Assembly: GCF_031755915.1 (NCBI RefSeq)
Contig: NC_083384.1
Location: forward strand, 32,035,001-32,099,000
Length of the DNA: 64,000 nucleotides
Direction: 5' to 3'
Origin: Ziziphus jujuba
Taxonomy: Eukaryota; Streptophyta; Magnoliopsida; Rosales; Rhamnaceae
Shown: positions 34,613 to 46,565 of the stretch, piece after piece
Numbering within the stretch: the first letter of the stretch is position 1
How the letters are laid out: the number at the start of each line of letters is the position of its first letter
Program-made: the position numbers and the translations under genes
The notes under the pieces: model-generated
What the model was told of the DNA's origin: nothing
Database searches by the model: none
The model's input: only the letters and a program-made list of their open reading frames with translations

Positions 34613-36000
34613 ACTACTCATCATGACTCATGACGACGACCTTTTTTTCTTTTCTTTTTTTCATTGTGTTTTTGCAAATTACATAACTACCAACAAATGT
34701 TTAACAATATTGAATCCTTATTTTAATGGCCCATATGTTTAATTAACAGTTTTAGTAAATATTAATTATATAAATGTATACAAATTTTGGCCTCAAAGCT
34801 TTTTTATACCATATCTAGTTGCAGCATATTGAGATTGCAAAAAACATTAGATATTAGATATTTTACAATTCTCAAAAACTTTCGTAATATTATTCAATTT
34901 AAGAATTTCATTTAAACACCAAGATCTTTTATTTGAAAAAACCAATCAAGAATCGGTACATCTTTAAATATAAACAATTAAAAATTTCATGTTGACTTTG
35001 TTAAAAACAAAATAAAGTTGTCTAACATTGTGGATACTAGTAAAATTTTTGAATAATATACATAAGATATTATGAATTTATTTTACTATGTTTAGTATGC
35101 TTATAAAAGGCAAGGATAAGTAACTAGAAAGGAAAAAATTATAGGTTAATTTAGTCAATGTTCCATAACTGGTCCAAGTCAATTGGTTTTCTACATCCTA
35201 GCAATATCAAAAGCATCTAAAAGTGTAATTCACATAAAATTTTAAATTGATTAAATTAAAGCTAAGTTATTATGTTTCATAAAACATAAAACAATATAAA
35301 AAAGGGTACAAAAGAATTAAATCATAGACAGCCAACGATCACATCCAAATTTAATAAAATTTAAATATATTATATTGATTATTTTTAAACACCAAAATCG
35401 ATAATTAATCCACTCCAATTGGATTTTAAAAATTTTCAAATTAATCCAATTTAATTGGATTGAATTGATAGATTTTATTGGACCTATTATAACTTTGTAC
35501 ACCCCTAATGCACATTTAACGGGATTTAATCAGAGAATTTTATATTATAATTGAACGGGTTAAAATAGCTTGCTATAAAATAAAAAAATATACTTAATAA
35601 CAAAATGAATATTCCTGCTGGAAGAACTCGATGGTAATAGTTGTTTCCCTCAACAATAACTCTAGTTTAAATCTCCCATCTCCAAATATCAAAAAACAAA
35701 ATAGCAAAAAGATAATAAACCTCAAAACCATGCAAAAGAATCATTTTCGTATTCTTAGGCTCAAGAAAAACTCATACAAAAAGCATGCCTATCCTAAACA
35801 TTTTGTAGACTTTATTATTAAGTTTGTCTCATCTTAATTTTTAATCTATAAACTACCCAAGCATCTAAAATACAATATAAAAGGCATTCTAAACTGCAAA
35901 ATGAAAATAGAGTAGAAGAAAAAGAGAAATACTAGAAAGATGAGGAAAATTGGTAGCATTAAAATTCTTAATTTCTTCATGAATGCCCATCCGAACATAA
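34613..36000. other. AT-rich intergenic DNA upstream of NAC
   Basis: No gene was seen. Up to about 34755 it is homologous to 46380-46565. A TAGGGGTGTACAAA-type end on the minus strand at about 35490-35510 hints at another foldback remnant. Confidence 0.4.
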
Positions 36001-36005
36001 ATATC

Positions 36006-36007
<2 letters not shown>

Positions 36008-36056
<49 letters not shown>

Positions 36057-36057
36057 A
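36008..36057. repeat. (TA)n(TG)n microsatellite
   Basis: About 22 bp of TA repeat is followed by about 26 bp of TG repeat. Confidence 0.9.
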
Positions 36058-36074
36058 GAAATGAGATTAAATAA

Positions 36075-36640
36075 AAAGAAACGAAAAACTATATTGCATC
36101 TATTTTGAGAGACACAGGTACGAAGGATAACTATGTAAAACTAACATTGCTTAATCGAAGAGCAAGCAAAATAAAATTACCTAAAAACCATATCATATTC
36201 ATTTAAAACCATAAATATAGAGAGCAAATTTGTAAAATTAATACTAATTAATTAGAAAGCAAACGAAAAAAATAGTAAAAAGATAAATAGGTAAAATCAA
36301 TATTAATTCATTGGAGAACAAGCAAAATAAAATCACCTAAAAACCATATCATATTTATTTAGAACCACAAATATAGAGACTGAATTTGTAAAATCAATAT
36401 TAATTAATTGAAAAACAAGCAAAAAATAATAAATTGATCTAAAAACTATGTTGTATTCAATTGAGAGCCACAAATATAAAAGGATAATTATATACAATCA
36501 ACACTAATTAATTGGAGAGTAAGAAAAATAAAATTACATAAAAAAGATATATCCCTTTATAACAACAAATATAGAAAGAAAATTTATAAAATCAACACTA
36601 ATTAATTGAAAAATAAGTAAAAATAATAACACCATATGCT
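36075..36640. repeat. Tandem repeat array, ~95-100 bp unit, about five copies
   Basis: The motif TAATTAATTGRARARCAAGCAAAA recurs near 36152, 36247, 36309, 36407, 36510 and 36603. Each time it is linked to a CTAAAAACCATATCATATT-like and a CACAAATATAGAGA-like piece. One interval (36247 to 36309) is a shortened unit. There is no coding content. Confidence 0.75.
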
Positions 36641-36823
36641 TAAAAAAAACTATAAAAATTAAAAAATTACATAGGTGTCATCTAACCTTTTATTGGCACT
36701 TTTAGTATGGCTATGTGTGTGTATATATATATATATATATAATATTAAAATTAAAAAATAAAATATAAAAAAATAAAAATGTCATTGGATGTTTAAACTA
36801 AACACGAATTAATCATCTACTCC

Positions 36824-39800
36824 ATTTCAAAGCCCTTGGGCCGAGCAATATGCCATTTGAGAGTATGAACCCTCTCAAAGCCCTCGGGCGAGCCAGTATG
36901 CCAACCTTATTCTAGCAGCAGGTGAGGACATTATTAGATTGGTTCAAAACGTGTTTAGATTAGGTGAAATTCGGAAAGTTACAAATACTACTTTTTATGT
37001 TTCAATCCCAAAGACCAAATTCATGTTTAAGATTGATCATTTAAGATCACTCAATCTCTGTAACACAACGTACAAGGTGATCTCTAAAATACTGATGAAT
37101 AGGATTAGACAATTGCTGGAAATGTTAGTATGCCCCATTAGGCAGCCTTTGTGTCAAGGAGCTGGATAGTGGAAAATTCGATTTTGATTGGAGAAGTGGT
37201 TCACATGTTGAGAAAGAAGAAAGGAACTAATGGATTGTTGGGGATCAAGCTTGGTATGTAGAAAGCTTATGATAGAGTTGATTAGAAGACCTTTTCTCAC
37301 ATTTTCACTTGTTATGGGTTTTCCTTTGAAGTGGTGAATTTAATTTCATAATGCCTGTCAATGGTGTCTGTTTTTGTCCTCCTCAATGGAAGTGTGTGTG
37401 GTTCGTTCTAGATGGAGAGAGGCTTGAGTCAAGGGGATCCTTTATCCCCCTTCCTTTTTATCATCCATTATGAGCTTTTGTCTAGACTGCTGCTGAAGTA
37501 TGAAGGGGAGGGGAAAATACACAGCATTAAAATTGATCAGTCTAGCTTGTCCATATCACACTTACTTTTTGTAGATAATCTCCTGCTTTTTTGCAGGGTG
37601 AGAATGCTATGAGTATTGTCAATTTCTTATCTAAGTACTATAGGTGGAATGGTTAAAGGATCAACTTTGAAAAATCTGGAGGCTTTTAAAGATGAAAGAA
37701 GTGGATAAAACTTCCAAATATCTTGGCAAACCCCTATTTCTAGGTCATAGCAAAATTAAGCCTTTCGAGGACTTGAAGCCTGTGTGGAGGTTAGCTTCCA
37801 AAATTGGAAATCCGAACTCTTATCCCAAGCTATCAAATATACTTTGACCAAATCAGTCAGTTCAGTGATCCCTATTTAGCTATGTCTTCAAGCATACTAA
37901 TGGTGGGATGATGTAAGGAGGTGGAAAAGAAAGCTAGAGCTTTTTTTGGGAATGGTGATCCAGGAGGAAACAAATGGAAAGGAGTTTTATAAAAAAATAT
38001 CTGCCAGCCAAAATCTTGTAATGGCCTTAGAAGTAGGAGGCTAAAGGATATGAATAGAGCATTGTAAAAAAATTTGGATGGTTTCTAAGTATTGAGGAAG
38101 ATAGGATGTGGGTGAAACCCCTCAAAGCTAAATACTTTTCGAACCCCTCAAAGCTAAATACTTTTCGTTATCTATTTTCTTCAAATGTAAGAAAAGGAAG
38201 AATTGTTCATGGATTTAGAATAGAATTCTCAATGTAAGGAAGGTCATTGCTAAAGTTACTTTATGTGGGTGGAGAAAGGTGACTCAGTCAGTATTTGCAA
38301 AGACCCTTGGGTGCCAAACAATGACCAGTTTGAGCCAATACCTAAAAAAGGTGTTTCAGCTGGCTAGGTGGGGATGGTGAATTTTCTCTAAGCAACCTGG
38401 TAGAAACTGAAATTTGGAGCTGTTGGATAACTTATTTGACAAAGAAATTAGCAAGAACATAAAGAAAATGTTCTTGAGTCTCGAATACCCTCCCTGATAG
38501 ACCTATATGGCTAGGTAGTAGGAGCGGGAATTTCAGGGTGAAATCTATTTTCTTAATGGATAATTAGGAAAACGCAATTAAATCAAGGTAATGGAAGTTT
38601 TTGTGGAGTAGTAAGATTCATGATAGGTCAAAATTCTTTTTATGGAAAGTGGCAATTTGGGCGTCCCAACTAGGTCTAGTATGCTAGCAAGGAAGTGGGA
38701 TGGGATTGCCTCTACATGCCCTCATGAATGTAAGGAGGTTGAGTTTGAAACTCACTTATTTTTCCAGTGCCATGGCTGTCCAAAGCCTTTTGGTTTGCAA
38801 CTCCTTAGAATATCATATGGTCCCTAATATGGAAGTTCTCTACAAAAGTTTCTTGATTGCCTCATGGCTCCTAAGGTAATGTTGCCAATTGCAAAAGGGG
38901 ATGAAGACTCGTTTTTTTCTTTATGCTACAACTTTGTTAGAAAGTATCCGGTCCATCCAAAACTCTTTGGTCTATGAAGGAAAAGCCTTTTCCATTAACG
39001 ATGCCATTTCTATTTTGAATTTGAAGTTCTCTGAGTTCTCTGTTTTGTAACATCCTAATTCTCACTCTAATAGATGCACCCGAAGTGAGAGTGCCATTTG
39101 GTTACTGCCACCACAAGGTGTTATGACGATCAATTCTGACGTGGCTATAACAATGGCCATTGCTTTAATGGTTTGGTGGTGAGGAATGCTGATGGTGGGT
39201 TGATCAAAGTTCAAACTTGCAAGGAGTCTATTCATATCCCAGAAGTTGTTGAGCTCTTCGCGATTCAACAAGCTATCTTGATGGCTAAGGATAGTGGCAA
39301 GAAGAATATCCTATCTAAATGTGATTCCAAAGTGGTGGATTTTTTGAATTGGCCAACGAACCAAAAATTACACTGGTTTTTTAATTCCATTGTTTTTGCT
39401 TTTTGATTCCATTGTTTTTGGTTGGGTCCCTCAGATCAATCAATTGTTTAGCTCATAATTTGTGCCAATGGGCTTGTAAATTTGATAAAGTGGGCCTATG
39501 GCCTGCATCTCATTTGTTTCATTTTTATGAAAATATCAAGGACTCTTTTAAATGGACCATGCTCTTTACTTTAAAAATATAACATTTAAAAAAGAATTCA
39601 AATAGATTTTTTATTTTAAATTTTTTATATAAGGAATTGGTTTGACTTTCCAAATATAAATAGTCAAAATCATTCTTCATTTCAATAATATATAAATTTA
39701 ATTGAATATAACACATGTTCATATGCCACTATTATAATATTTTAAGAGATAGGTAACTTATAAAAAAAAGAAGGGCTACAAATAAAATAATAAATATCTA

Positions 39801-40071
39801 TAGAGAAAAAAAAATTATGAACATAAATAAAAATTTTTGTTGAAGGATATTTTCAAATTTTACTAATTATCTCAAAAGATGTTGTTTATTATACAAAAGA
39901 TGTTTTTTTATTTTTTAAGAATCTCTTGGAGATGCATTGAGAAGTGTCTGTGGATCAAGAGAATGGTAGGTTTGCAAACTCTTAATCTGCTGGCAAGCTT
40001 TCCTTCTTCTTAGTTAGCTTGTCTTTTTTGGTTTATAAAATACCCTTTTTTTAGCCCAAAAAAAAAAAAAA
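36824..40071 (+). mobile_element. L1-type LINE, 5'-truncated and decayed, with 18-bp TSD
   Basis: The element ends in 14 A (40058-40071) and is bounded by GAATTAATCATCTACTCC (36806-36823) and GAATTAATCATCAACTCC (40072-40089), one mismatch. Frame pieces show a plant L1 reverse transcriptase: FKIDHLRSLNLCNTTYKVIS (near 37030), the QGDPLSPFLF motif (37430), and the active-site region reading LFVDNLLLF (37570) where FxDD is expected. Stops and frameshifts break it. A zinc-knuckle-like end (about 38640-38830) and an RNase H-like domain (39140-39370) follow, as in plant L1 with C-terminal RNase H. An AT-rich stretch at about 39556-39905 looks like a later insertion. At 3.2 kb it lacks the ORF1 and endonuclease part. 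Confidence 0.88.
36939..39406 (+). pseudogene. LINE ORF2 remnant (reverse transcriptase, RNase H)
   Basis: Separate open pieces lie at 36939-37169, 37412-37612, 38642-38827 and 39173-39406, interrupted by many stops and shifts. The catalytic FxDD is changed to FVDN. The RNase H part keeps an NSD start, an ELFAIQQAI helix and a CDSK motif. A 25-bp tandem duplication (CCCCTCAAAGCTAAATACTT unit) occurs at about 38117-38167. It cannot be active. Confidence 0.85.
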
Positions 40072-40382
40072 GAATTAATCATCAACTCCTAATTGCTCTT
40101 GTGATTCATTATGCAAATGTAATGCAAGAGATCTTGAAAATCAAGTTGTTTCCGATGATGAAAAGTGCATTTTTATTATTTTTTTTATGTTATATGAAAT
40201 TGATGAAAATCCAATATTTAAAGGTCGATAATGTTATAAGACTGGTATCTGATGATAAGATAGGGAGTGAATAAATGAACTCCCTTTGGAGCTACTTGCT
40301 TTAGTGCAAATCAACAAGGATTGGAGCTGTTGGATGTTGCTCTAGAATAAACATGGGTTTTTTGCATGTAGATGCAATAATT

Positions 40383-40750
40383 AAAAATTATTGTTGTGTG
40401 AGAGAACAAGGCAGCTTTCATTTAAAAAAAAAAAAAAAATTATTGTTGTGTGAGAAAGCAAGGCAGCTTTCATAAAAAATATATATACAAAAAAATAAAA
40501 ATAAAATAAAATAAAAAAAGGGCTAGGGAGCTTTTATGGATATATTGGGTTGGTTTGGTGACGATACTAATTGACAGCATAGTATTAATATATATACTAA
40601 CGAGCGTTCATCGAAAAAAAAAAAAAACAAAAAAAAAAAGAAAAAAAAGGGAGGAAAGCTAGGCAGCTGTTATGGATATAAGGGGTGGTTTGGTGACAGT
40701 AGCAATTGACAGCACAGTATCCTTAATATGCTAACCAGCATCGGGCAAGT
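40383..40750. repeat. Local direct repeats separated by A tracts
   Basis: A 39-bp sequence (AAAAATTATTGTTGTGTGAG and on to GGCAGCTTTCAT) occurs at 40383-40421 and 40435-40473, with two mismatches and only an A run between. A second pair of about 92 bp (CTAGGGAGCTTTTATGGATA at 40520, CTAGGCAGCTGTTATGGATA at 40660) is separated by GTTCATCG and a 40-bp A-rich run. Confidence 0.7.
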
Positions 40751-40860
40751 TACAACATGCAATCCAAGGCGTTTTAAGTAAACCAGGGCGCATCCCATTT
40801 TGTACTATATGGCACACAGCTTGACCCGGGGTGGGATCTCGCCTGCAAAAGATCAAGATA

Positions 40861-41477
40861 TGCGTGTTTAGCCATCTATTTTTTAAATAATTTTTTATTC
40901 CGTATAACACAAAACTATTTTTAAAATAAAAAATTATCTGATTGAGTATTACTTTTCAAAACAGTTTTAGAAAATAAATAAAAAAAAATTTTAAAAATAA
41001 TAAAATAATATTTTTATCTATTTTGAAAATAATAAAATATATATTATTTTAATTTGTTTTTTTTATTGTTTTTTTTTATCTGTGTTTTTCTATCTTATAA
41101 AGAGAAAGTTGTAGAAAAAAAATATTATTTCAAATTTTTAGAATATTTTAGAGAGAGAAAGTTGTAGAGAAAAAAATATAGAATATTATACCTTGATAAA
41201 TGTATCCAATTAAATTTTCTTATTCTCTTATTTTATCTTCCTCTTTTTTCAAAAAAAAAATTAATAGAATAACTTAAAAAAGTAGCTATTTCTTTTTTTT
41301 TTTAATCCTTTATAAGTTACATCAATTATTTTTTATTTTCTTTTCCTTCGTTATATACCTATTAGTTTTTTATTTTTTATTTTTTTTTATCTTACTTCTT
41401 TCATCAATGTTTTTTTTTTGACAAATATTTCTTATATCAATTATTTATTTTGCTATTTTGTTCTTTTTCCTTATCAA

Positions 41478-41517
<40 letters not shown>

Positions 41518-42276
41518 CTATTTTGTTCTTTTTCCTAATTTTCCATTTCTCCTTTATTCCATTATTTTTTTTAATTTTTCATTTATATCAGATTTTTTTT
41601 TTATTTTTCAATTTTCACTTTTTCTTTTTCATTGTTTTTCTATTCTTCTATAAGTTATTCTTTTTTTTTTTTCCCTTATCTCCAATTTTTAGTTCCCTTT
41701 ATCTCCCATTGTATTTATTTTTTTTATTTTTATTGTTTATTTTTATTTTTATTTTTCCTCTGCAACAATGTCAAAAAGATCTAAACATATGGCTTGACCA
41801 TGTTGGTAACATATAAAAGTTAATAATTTTATTATTATGCTAATATAAGATTTTATAGATGTTTATAGTTTGAAATATTATGTTAAACTTGTAGAATTTA
41901 ATTTCATATAAACCTCTTCAGATTTGCATTAATTTCAATTTAATTTCTAAGGTTTTAAAAACGTCATTACCTCCTCTCAGGTTGCAAAAAGTTTTCATTT
42001 TTTTTTCCAATTATTTCATTCACACCCCTTAAAATAATTTCATCTACATCCCCCTATAATAGTCCCAGTTATAATTTTCAAAATCGAAGAGGCTAAATTG
42101 AAATTAATTCAAACCTGTGAGTCTAGATGAAATATTCTCAAAAAAATATATAGTTATCAATATTATATATAATGTTAATCAATTAATAATAACTAAAAGA
42201 AAGTTCAACAGAAAATAAATGTTATATTATATTTTGATATATTATATATATATATAATTCATTAATATGTGAATGC

Positions 42277-42320
<44 letters not shown>

Positions 42321-42564
42321 AGGCTCCTTGTATGTAAAAAAAAATTCATTTTATGTAAAAAAAAATGTAGAAAAAAATGAAAACTTAAAAAAAAAAAAAT
42401 TTAATTATTTAGCCAAACATGTTTTCTGTTTTTTAGTTTTAAAAATTGTTTTCAAATATTAATGGTCAAATGCTCTTTGTTTTCATTAAACAACAAAAAA
42501 TAGTTTTCCATTTTTTATTTTGAAAATAATGTTTCGAAAACAGAAAATATGACCAAACAGGCCG
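40861..42564 (+). mobile_element. Non-autonomous element, copy A (inverted relative to copy B)
   Basis: The right end GACCAAACAGGCC and a worn left end (GTGTTTAGCCAT) are inverted. The body matches 48113-50133 in reverse over most of its length. It shares the CT-rich 41418-41816 segment, CTTGACCATGTTGGTAACAT, and the GTGAGTCTAGATGAAATATTC segment. Termini of the CCTGTTTGGCCAT type are common in plant hAT- or MULE-like non-autonomous elements. The long Phe/Leu-rich ORF is a translated T-rich tract. Confidence 0.6.
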
Positions 42565-43416
42565 CAATTTTTTTGTTTTTTGTTTTTTTTTTTTTTTTTG
42601 CAAAAACTAATTATCTTCTTTTAATTTATTATTATTATTATTATTATTATTTTTGGGGGGAGTAGGCTATTTGGATTTATTCAATCTATGCAATTTTTTT
42701 TCTTTTTTTCTTTTTTCTTTTTTTTTTTTGTTTAACTGCTTATTTTTTCCTTTTTGGTTTTTTTTTTTTTTGGTTTTGTTTTCTTTTTAATTTTTCCTTT
42801 CTTTTTTTATTTTCCTTACTTAATATAATAAAATTCATGTAATAACTATAAAAAAAATATTCAATTTTTTTAATTTTTTAATTATTAATGTTAAAGCTTC
42901 CTATAAGTATTTTAACAGTTAATATTACTTAACTTTAAATAATGTAAAATACCATCATGAATAACAATAAAGTAACTTAATTTGATAAATTATGAGTAAT
43001 TTAACAATTTTAAAAAATTAAAATCAATTCGACCTAATTTGAACTATATTTTTATTTTTAAAAGATTAGATGAATAATGATAAAAGATCAATTTTTATAT
43101 TTTTAATAATGTAGTTACTTAAGAAAATTATATATATATATATATATATAAAAGATCAATTTTATTTTGTCAAAATTAATTTTTTAATAAAAATTTGTAG
43201 TACAATGCAATCTTATACCAAACAATGTACAATATTATTAACACAATACAATTTAATACAATACCATCTAGTTCAATATAGTGCAACAGAATTATTACAC
43301 TACCTGCATATCGAACATACCCGATAGGCACAAGGTCGAAAGAATTGCATTAATTAACTATATATATATTAATTATAATAGAAGGAACAAATTAATTAAG
43401 ATGCATCAGCAATTAA
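42565..43416. other. T-rich DNA and 3' flank of the ERF gene
   Basis: T-rich runs, an (ATT)n at 42627-42650 and a (TA)n at 43131-43150. The last part is probably the ERF 3'UTR. No gene was seen. Confidence 0.4.
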
Positions 43417-44496
43417 TCACCCTAGCACGGAAGACATATAGAAGAGAGGATCCCAAGAGGCATTAGCACCTTGGCAAACCTCAAATTGCTGGTGATCCGA
43501 TGACCAAAACCCTTCAGATGTCCCATGATGTATTGCGGAAGATGAACTCAAATTAGCATCAACCTTAATTGTTGGCGGCTCCAAAGAGCAGTAGAACTTA
43601 TCCGTATATGACAAATTATTAACACTACTTGAATCAAGCCTGGGCACGGCCCAAGTCACAGCAGCAAACAAGCCGTCTTGATCATGATGATCAGGAACCA
43701 TATGCTTCAATTGTGGCACCCAAGACTCCAGATGATTAACCTGACTATTATTATTACTGTTACCATTAGACCACACAGCAGCGCTTGGCTGGGTTGATGT
43801 GGATATTATTGTTTGGGAATTATTACCCGCAGCCAGCTGATCATGATCATGGTGATGCCACTGGACATTCCCAACGTGGTGATGATGTGAGAGGAGATGA
43901 TCTGGCTGCATGGGGTTCGAATTCGCATATGATGATCCATCTCCATTAATAGTAATACTACTAGTAGCGGCGGTCGTGGATGTTGATGCCTTTAGCTCTG
44001 CGTTAGTATTATTATTGTTGTTGTTGTTGCTACCTTTGATTTTGATATTATTGTTGTTGGGTAACAGCGGAAGCACCCGAAGTCCCCTTCCATCAAGTAA
44101 CTTAGCCTTAAGAGCACCAAGAAGACCTTCTTCTGTTTCAGTCGTCCCTATTGAGTTGCCACCGCCGCAGCATATGTCCTCAAACGAAAAGGGCTCGGCG
44201 TGATCGCCGCTAGAAGTAGTGCCGATATGGGATGCGGAGGAGTGACGATGATGTGGTAAGTCGAAGTTAGTACGGGCATTGACACCCCGCAAGGCTCGCG
44301 CTGCATCATCGTATGCGCGGGCCGCATCTTCGGCAGTGTCGAAGGTTCCAAGCCAAAGCCTAACCTTCTGCAGGGAGTCCTTGATCTCCGCCACCCATCT
44401 TCCCGAAGGTCTCTGACGAACTCCCACAAATCTATGGTGACCCCTCGATGACGATTTCCTTCTTCCCCTAATGCCACTATCGCTTGGTGGCCCCAT
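43417..44496 (-). CDS. AP2/ERF transcription factor, intronless
   Basis: A single open frame of 359 residues runs from ATG at 44496 to the stop at 43417. Residues 22-79 form one AP2 domain: [40 protein letters not shown], then [14 protein letters not shown]. The DNA-contact residues (Arg, Trp, Trp pattern) are present. [12 protein letters not shown] with Val at domain position 14 and Asp at 19 is unlike standard DREB (Val, Glu) or ERF (Ala, Asp) and fits the RAP2.11/ERN-like group; this placement is inference. A basic stretch ([11 protein letters not shown], 11-21) may serve nuclear import. The rest is low-complexity, with Asn runs (147-165), Ser/Thr-rich and His-rich segments, as in activation domains. 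A NAC pseudogene fragment starts about 330 bp upstream in the same orientation. Confidence 0.93.
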   Translation of the reverse strand: MGPPSDSGIRGRRKSSSRGHHRFVGVRQRPSGRWVAEIKDSLQKVRLWLGTFDTAEDAARAYDDAARALRGVNARTNFDLPHHRHSSASHIGTTSSGDHAEPFSFEDICCGGGNSIGTTETEEGLLGALKAKLLDGRGLRVLPLLPNNNNIKIKGSNNNNNNNTNAELKASTSTTAATSSITINGDGSSYANSNPMQPDHLLSHHHHVGNVQWHHHDHDQLAAGNNSQTIISTSTQPSAAVWSNGNSNNNSQVNHLESWVPQLKHMVPDHHDQDGLFAAVTWAVPRLDSSSVNNLSYTDKFYCSLEPPTIKVDANLSSSSAIHHGTSEGFWSSDHQQFEVCQGANASWDPLFYMSSVLG

Positions 44497-44827
44497 TTCT
44501 TATTATTTGAATCTATCCATTGGTTTTCTTATACTGATTCTCCCGAAAATGAGCATCTCTAAGTGCGTATACGGACATTCACACAGTGCCAAATGCGTCG
44601 CAATTGCAGGCCCTTCTCATTGTTTTTGTCGCCGCTATTCCTTTTCTTCGTAAACCCACAAACAATCATAATAGACATCTCCGCTTAGCGTTATGGTCGG
44701 TCTTCCATTTGCCGTCTTTTCAGCTTTGATGACTTCGTCATTGCATGTGTAGCATGTCATCATCTTCATTCTTTTTTAATTTTTGTTTTTTTTTTTAATT
44801 TTTTATTATTATGATATATGACGTATA
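44497..44827 (-). promoter_or_regulatory. Short upstream region of ERF gene
   Basis: Only about 330 bp of single-copy-looking DNA separates the ERF ATG from the duplicated NAC segment. A defined TATA box was not identified with confidence. Confidence 0.4.
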
Positions 44828-45092
44828 CCTTTATTAATTCAAGATATTACTATATTACATATGAAATGGGATGAGAATAATGATTGGGAATGAAGAAGCC
44901 ATTCGGTTCGGGGGAATAAAGGAAAATTGATGCAGCAAACAGAGAATCAATCCAGTTAACCAAACAACAGAAGAAAAATATAGAAAAGATACAGAAAACT
45001 AAAAATTTGGAAGAGCAGAGCAGAGAGAAAGAGAAATACGTACGGGGTAAATCCCAGGGCTCCCATTTGCATCCGTCGACTTCGGGGATGAC

Positions 45093-45328
45093 TGTGAAAG
45101 AGTGAGTTGGAAAAATAAAAGCTCTGTTATTTCATTGCTATACAGGGGATGTTAAATACAATTACATAAAGGCTATACAAGGTAATGCATTTAATTATAC
45201 ACGGTAATACAGCTATTTCTAAATATTACATAAGGTGAGAAATATATATGGAAAACTATCACAGCAGATACAGCTAGGCATATCAGATAAAGATGGGAAA
45301 TTAATTTTGTGGGATAGTGTCCTTAATA
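45093..45328 (-). mobile_element. Solo LTR, copia-like, TSD ATGAC
   Basis: A 236-bp insert in the NAC pseudogene exon is flanked by ATGAC (45088-45092 and 45329-45333). On the minus strand it runs from TATTAAGGACACTATCCC to AACTCACTCTTTCACA, with AGAGCTTTTATTTTTCC near the end, like many copia LTRs. The expected initial TG is TA here. Confidence 0.8.
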
Positions 45329-45443
45329 ATGACTTGGATGTTGGAATTATGGCCATTGATCTTGAGCCTTAGGTAGTGGTTGATGAGCTCGTCATCGGTG
45401 GGCCTAATTCTAAAACGTTGAGGCAGCAATTCCAGCTACACTA

Positions 45444-45852
45444 CGTTGAAAAAAAATTTTGGAGTTTGGAGGTAAAACTTAAAAATAGAAGATTTAGAAA
45501 AAGAGGTTACTTGTTTTATTTCTCACTTCTTGCTTTCTTTTTGGCATCATCCAAACTTTTTTTTTGGCATCATTCGAAATCAAAGATATTATCTTTATTT
45601 ATATTAGTGGTACCTCCGAAAATCATTGGCAAGGGTTTTACCAATTCTAATCTAATGATTACAAATATCTCTCTAGAACCTCCTTATACATTCTAGACAA
45701 TTCTATAGAATATGTTAAAATAAATTTTTAGATGAGATTTTTTTAGAATATACTAAGCTCTTATTTAGACAAGATGTTTCAAGAAGTTGGATTTTACTTG
45801 AATAATCAAGGCCCAAATACTAAAAACCCAAAATCAAGTTTATATTTCAACA
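45444..45852 (-). mobile_element. Solo LTR, 409 bp, in NAC pseudogene
   Basis: It begins TGTTGAAATATAAACTTG on the minus strand at 45852 and ends TTTTTTTTCAACG at 45444. The flanks CACTA (45439-45443) and CACTG (45853-45857) make a duplication with one mismatch. Comparison with the intact NAC exon 1 shows precisely that this DNA is extra. It is probably a copia-type LTR. Confidence 0.75.
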
Positions 45853-46565
45853 CACTGCTCCCATATCTCCCCTTCACGCGCGCAGTCAATCGGCTGATTT
45901 TCGCTCACTCTATTCCTTCTCGTCTGTAAAACTGTAATTTGTGTACAGTTGTCGAATTGGAGAGGGTAGAAGAGAGAAAGTAAGCGCACACAGACTCGTC
46001 AAAGCCTAATTGTTGGGGGACAGGTATCCACGTGTATGAATTGAATCGATCTTTATGAAACTTGGGTGCTACTTCTTCGATTCCACCACCTTTTAGCTAA
46101 CTTGTTTTCTTTTTGTTTATGGTCCTTCCTTTTTCAATAACATTAACCATCTGTCAATTTGGTAGCAAAGCAAATAAATCTATTTTAATTTTATTTATTT
46201 ATTTATTTTTTTACTACACCCTTTTAATTAGAGTTTAATTAGAATACAAGTTTCGTTCTGCCTTATTTCTATGTCTTGTTAAACAGTCCAAGTATAGTCC
46301 TTTTGTTTTTGGTTTTGGTCCCGAAGATCATATATATGAATTACTTCATAAGTAAAATTAATCCATTACTCATCATGACTCATGACGACGACCATTTTTT
46401 TTTTTTTTTTTTTGGTGTGTGTGTCTTTCCAAATTACATAAGTACCAACAAATGTTAACAATATTTCAGCAATTTATGTTAAAATTGACTAAATGGATCA
46501 GATGTATCATATATTAACAATTGAATCCTTAATTTAACGGCCCATATGTTTAATTGATAGTTTTA

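Larger units (their letters stand above)
44828..46565 (-). pseudogene. Duplicated NAC 5' region: intron 1 edge, exon 1, promoter
   Basis: The segment aligns with 33720-34755, covering the NAC exon 1 with its donor (GTACGTA kept), 5'UTR and upstream DNA. Exon 1 is split by two LTR insertions (45093-45328 and 45444-45852). Its ATG (45863) now runs into the second LTR and stops after five codons. Remaining exon pieces still read [17 protein letters not shown] and CKWEPWDLP. Exons 2-8 are absent, so it is a partial copy. It lies upstream of the ERF gene in the same orientation, so its old promoter would point toward ERF. Confidence 0.88.

Noticed and set aside
36121..36620. CRISPR-like array
   Set aside because: Repeats are long, AT-rich and imperfect with no unique equal-length spacers, and the genome is a plant's.
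41418..41816. 132-codon Phe/Leu-rich 'membrane protein'
   Set aside because: Translation of a T-rich and (CT)n tract. The inverted copy at 49176-49700 gives the same artefact.
43910..44203. 97-codon plus-strand ORF
   Set aside because: Antisense shadow of the Asn-rich ERF coding region.
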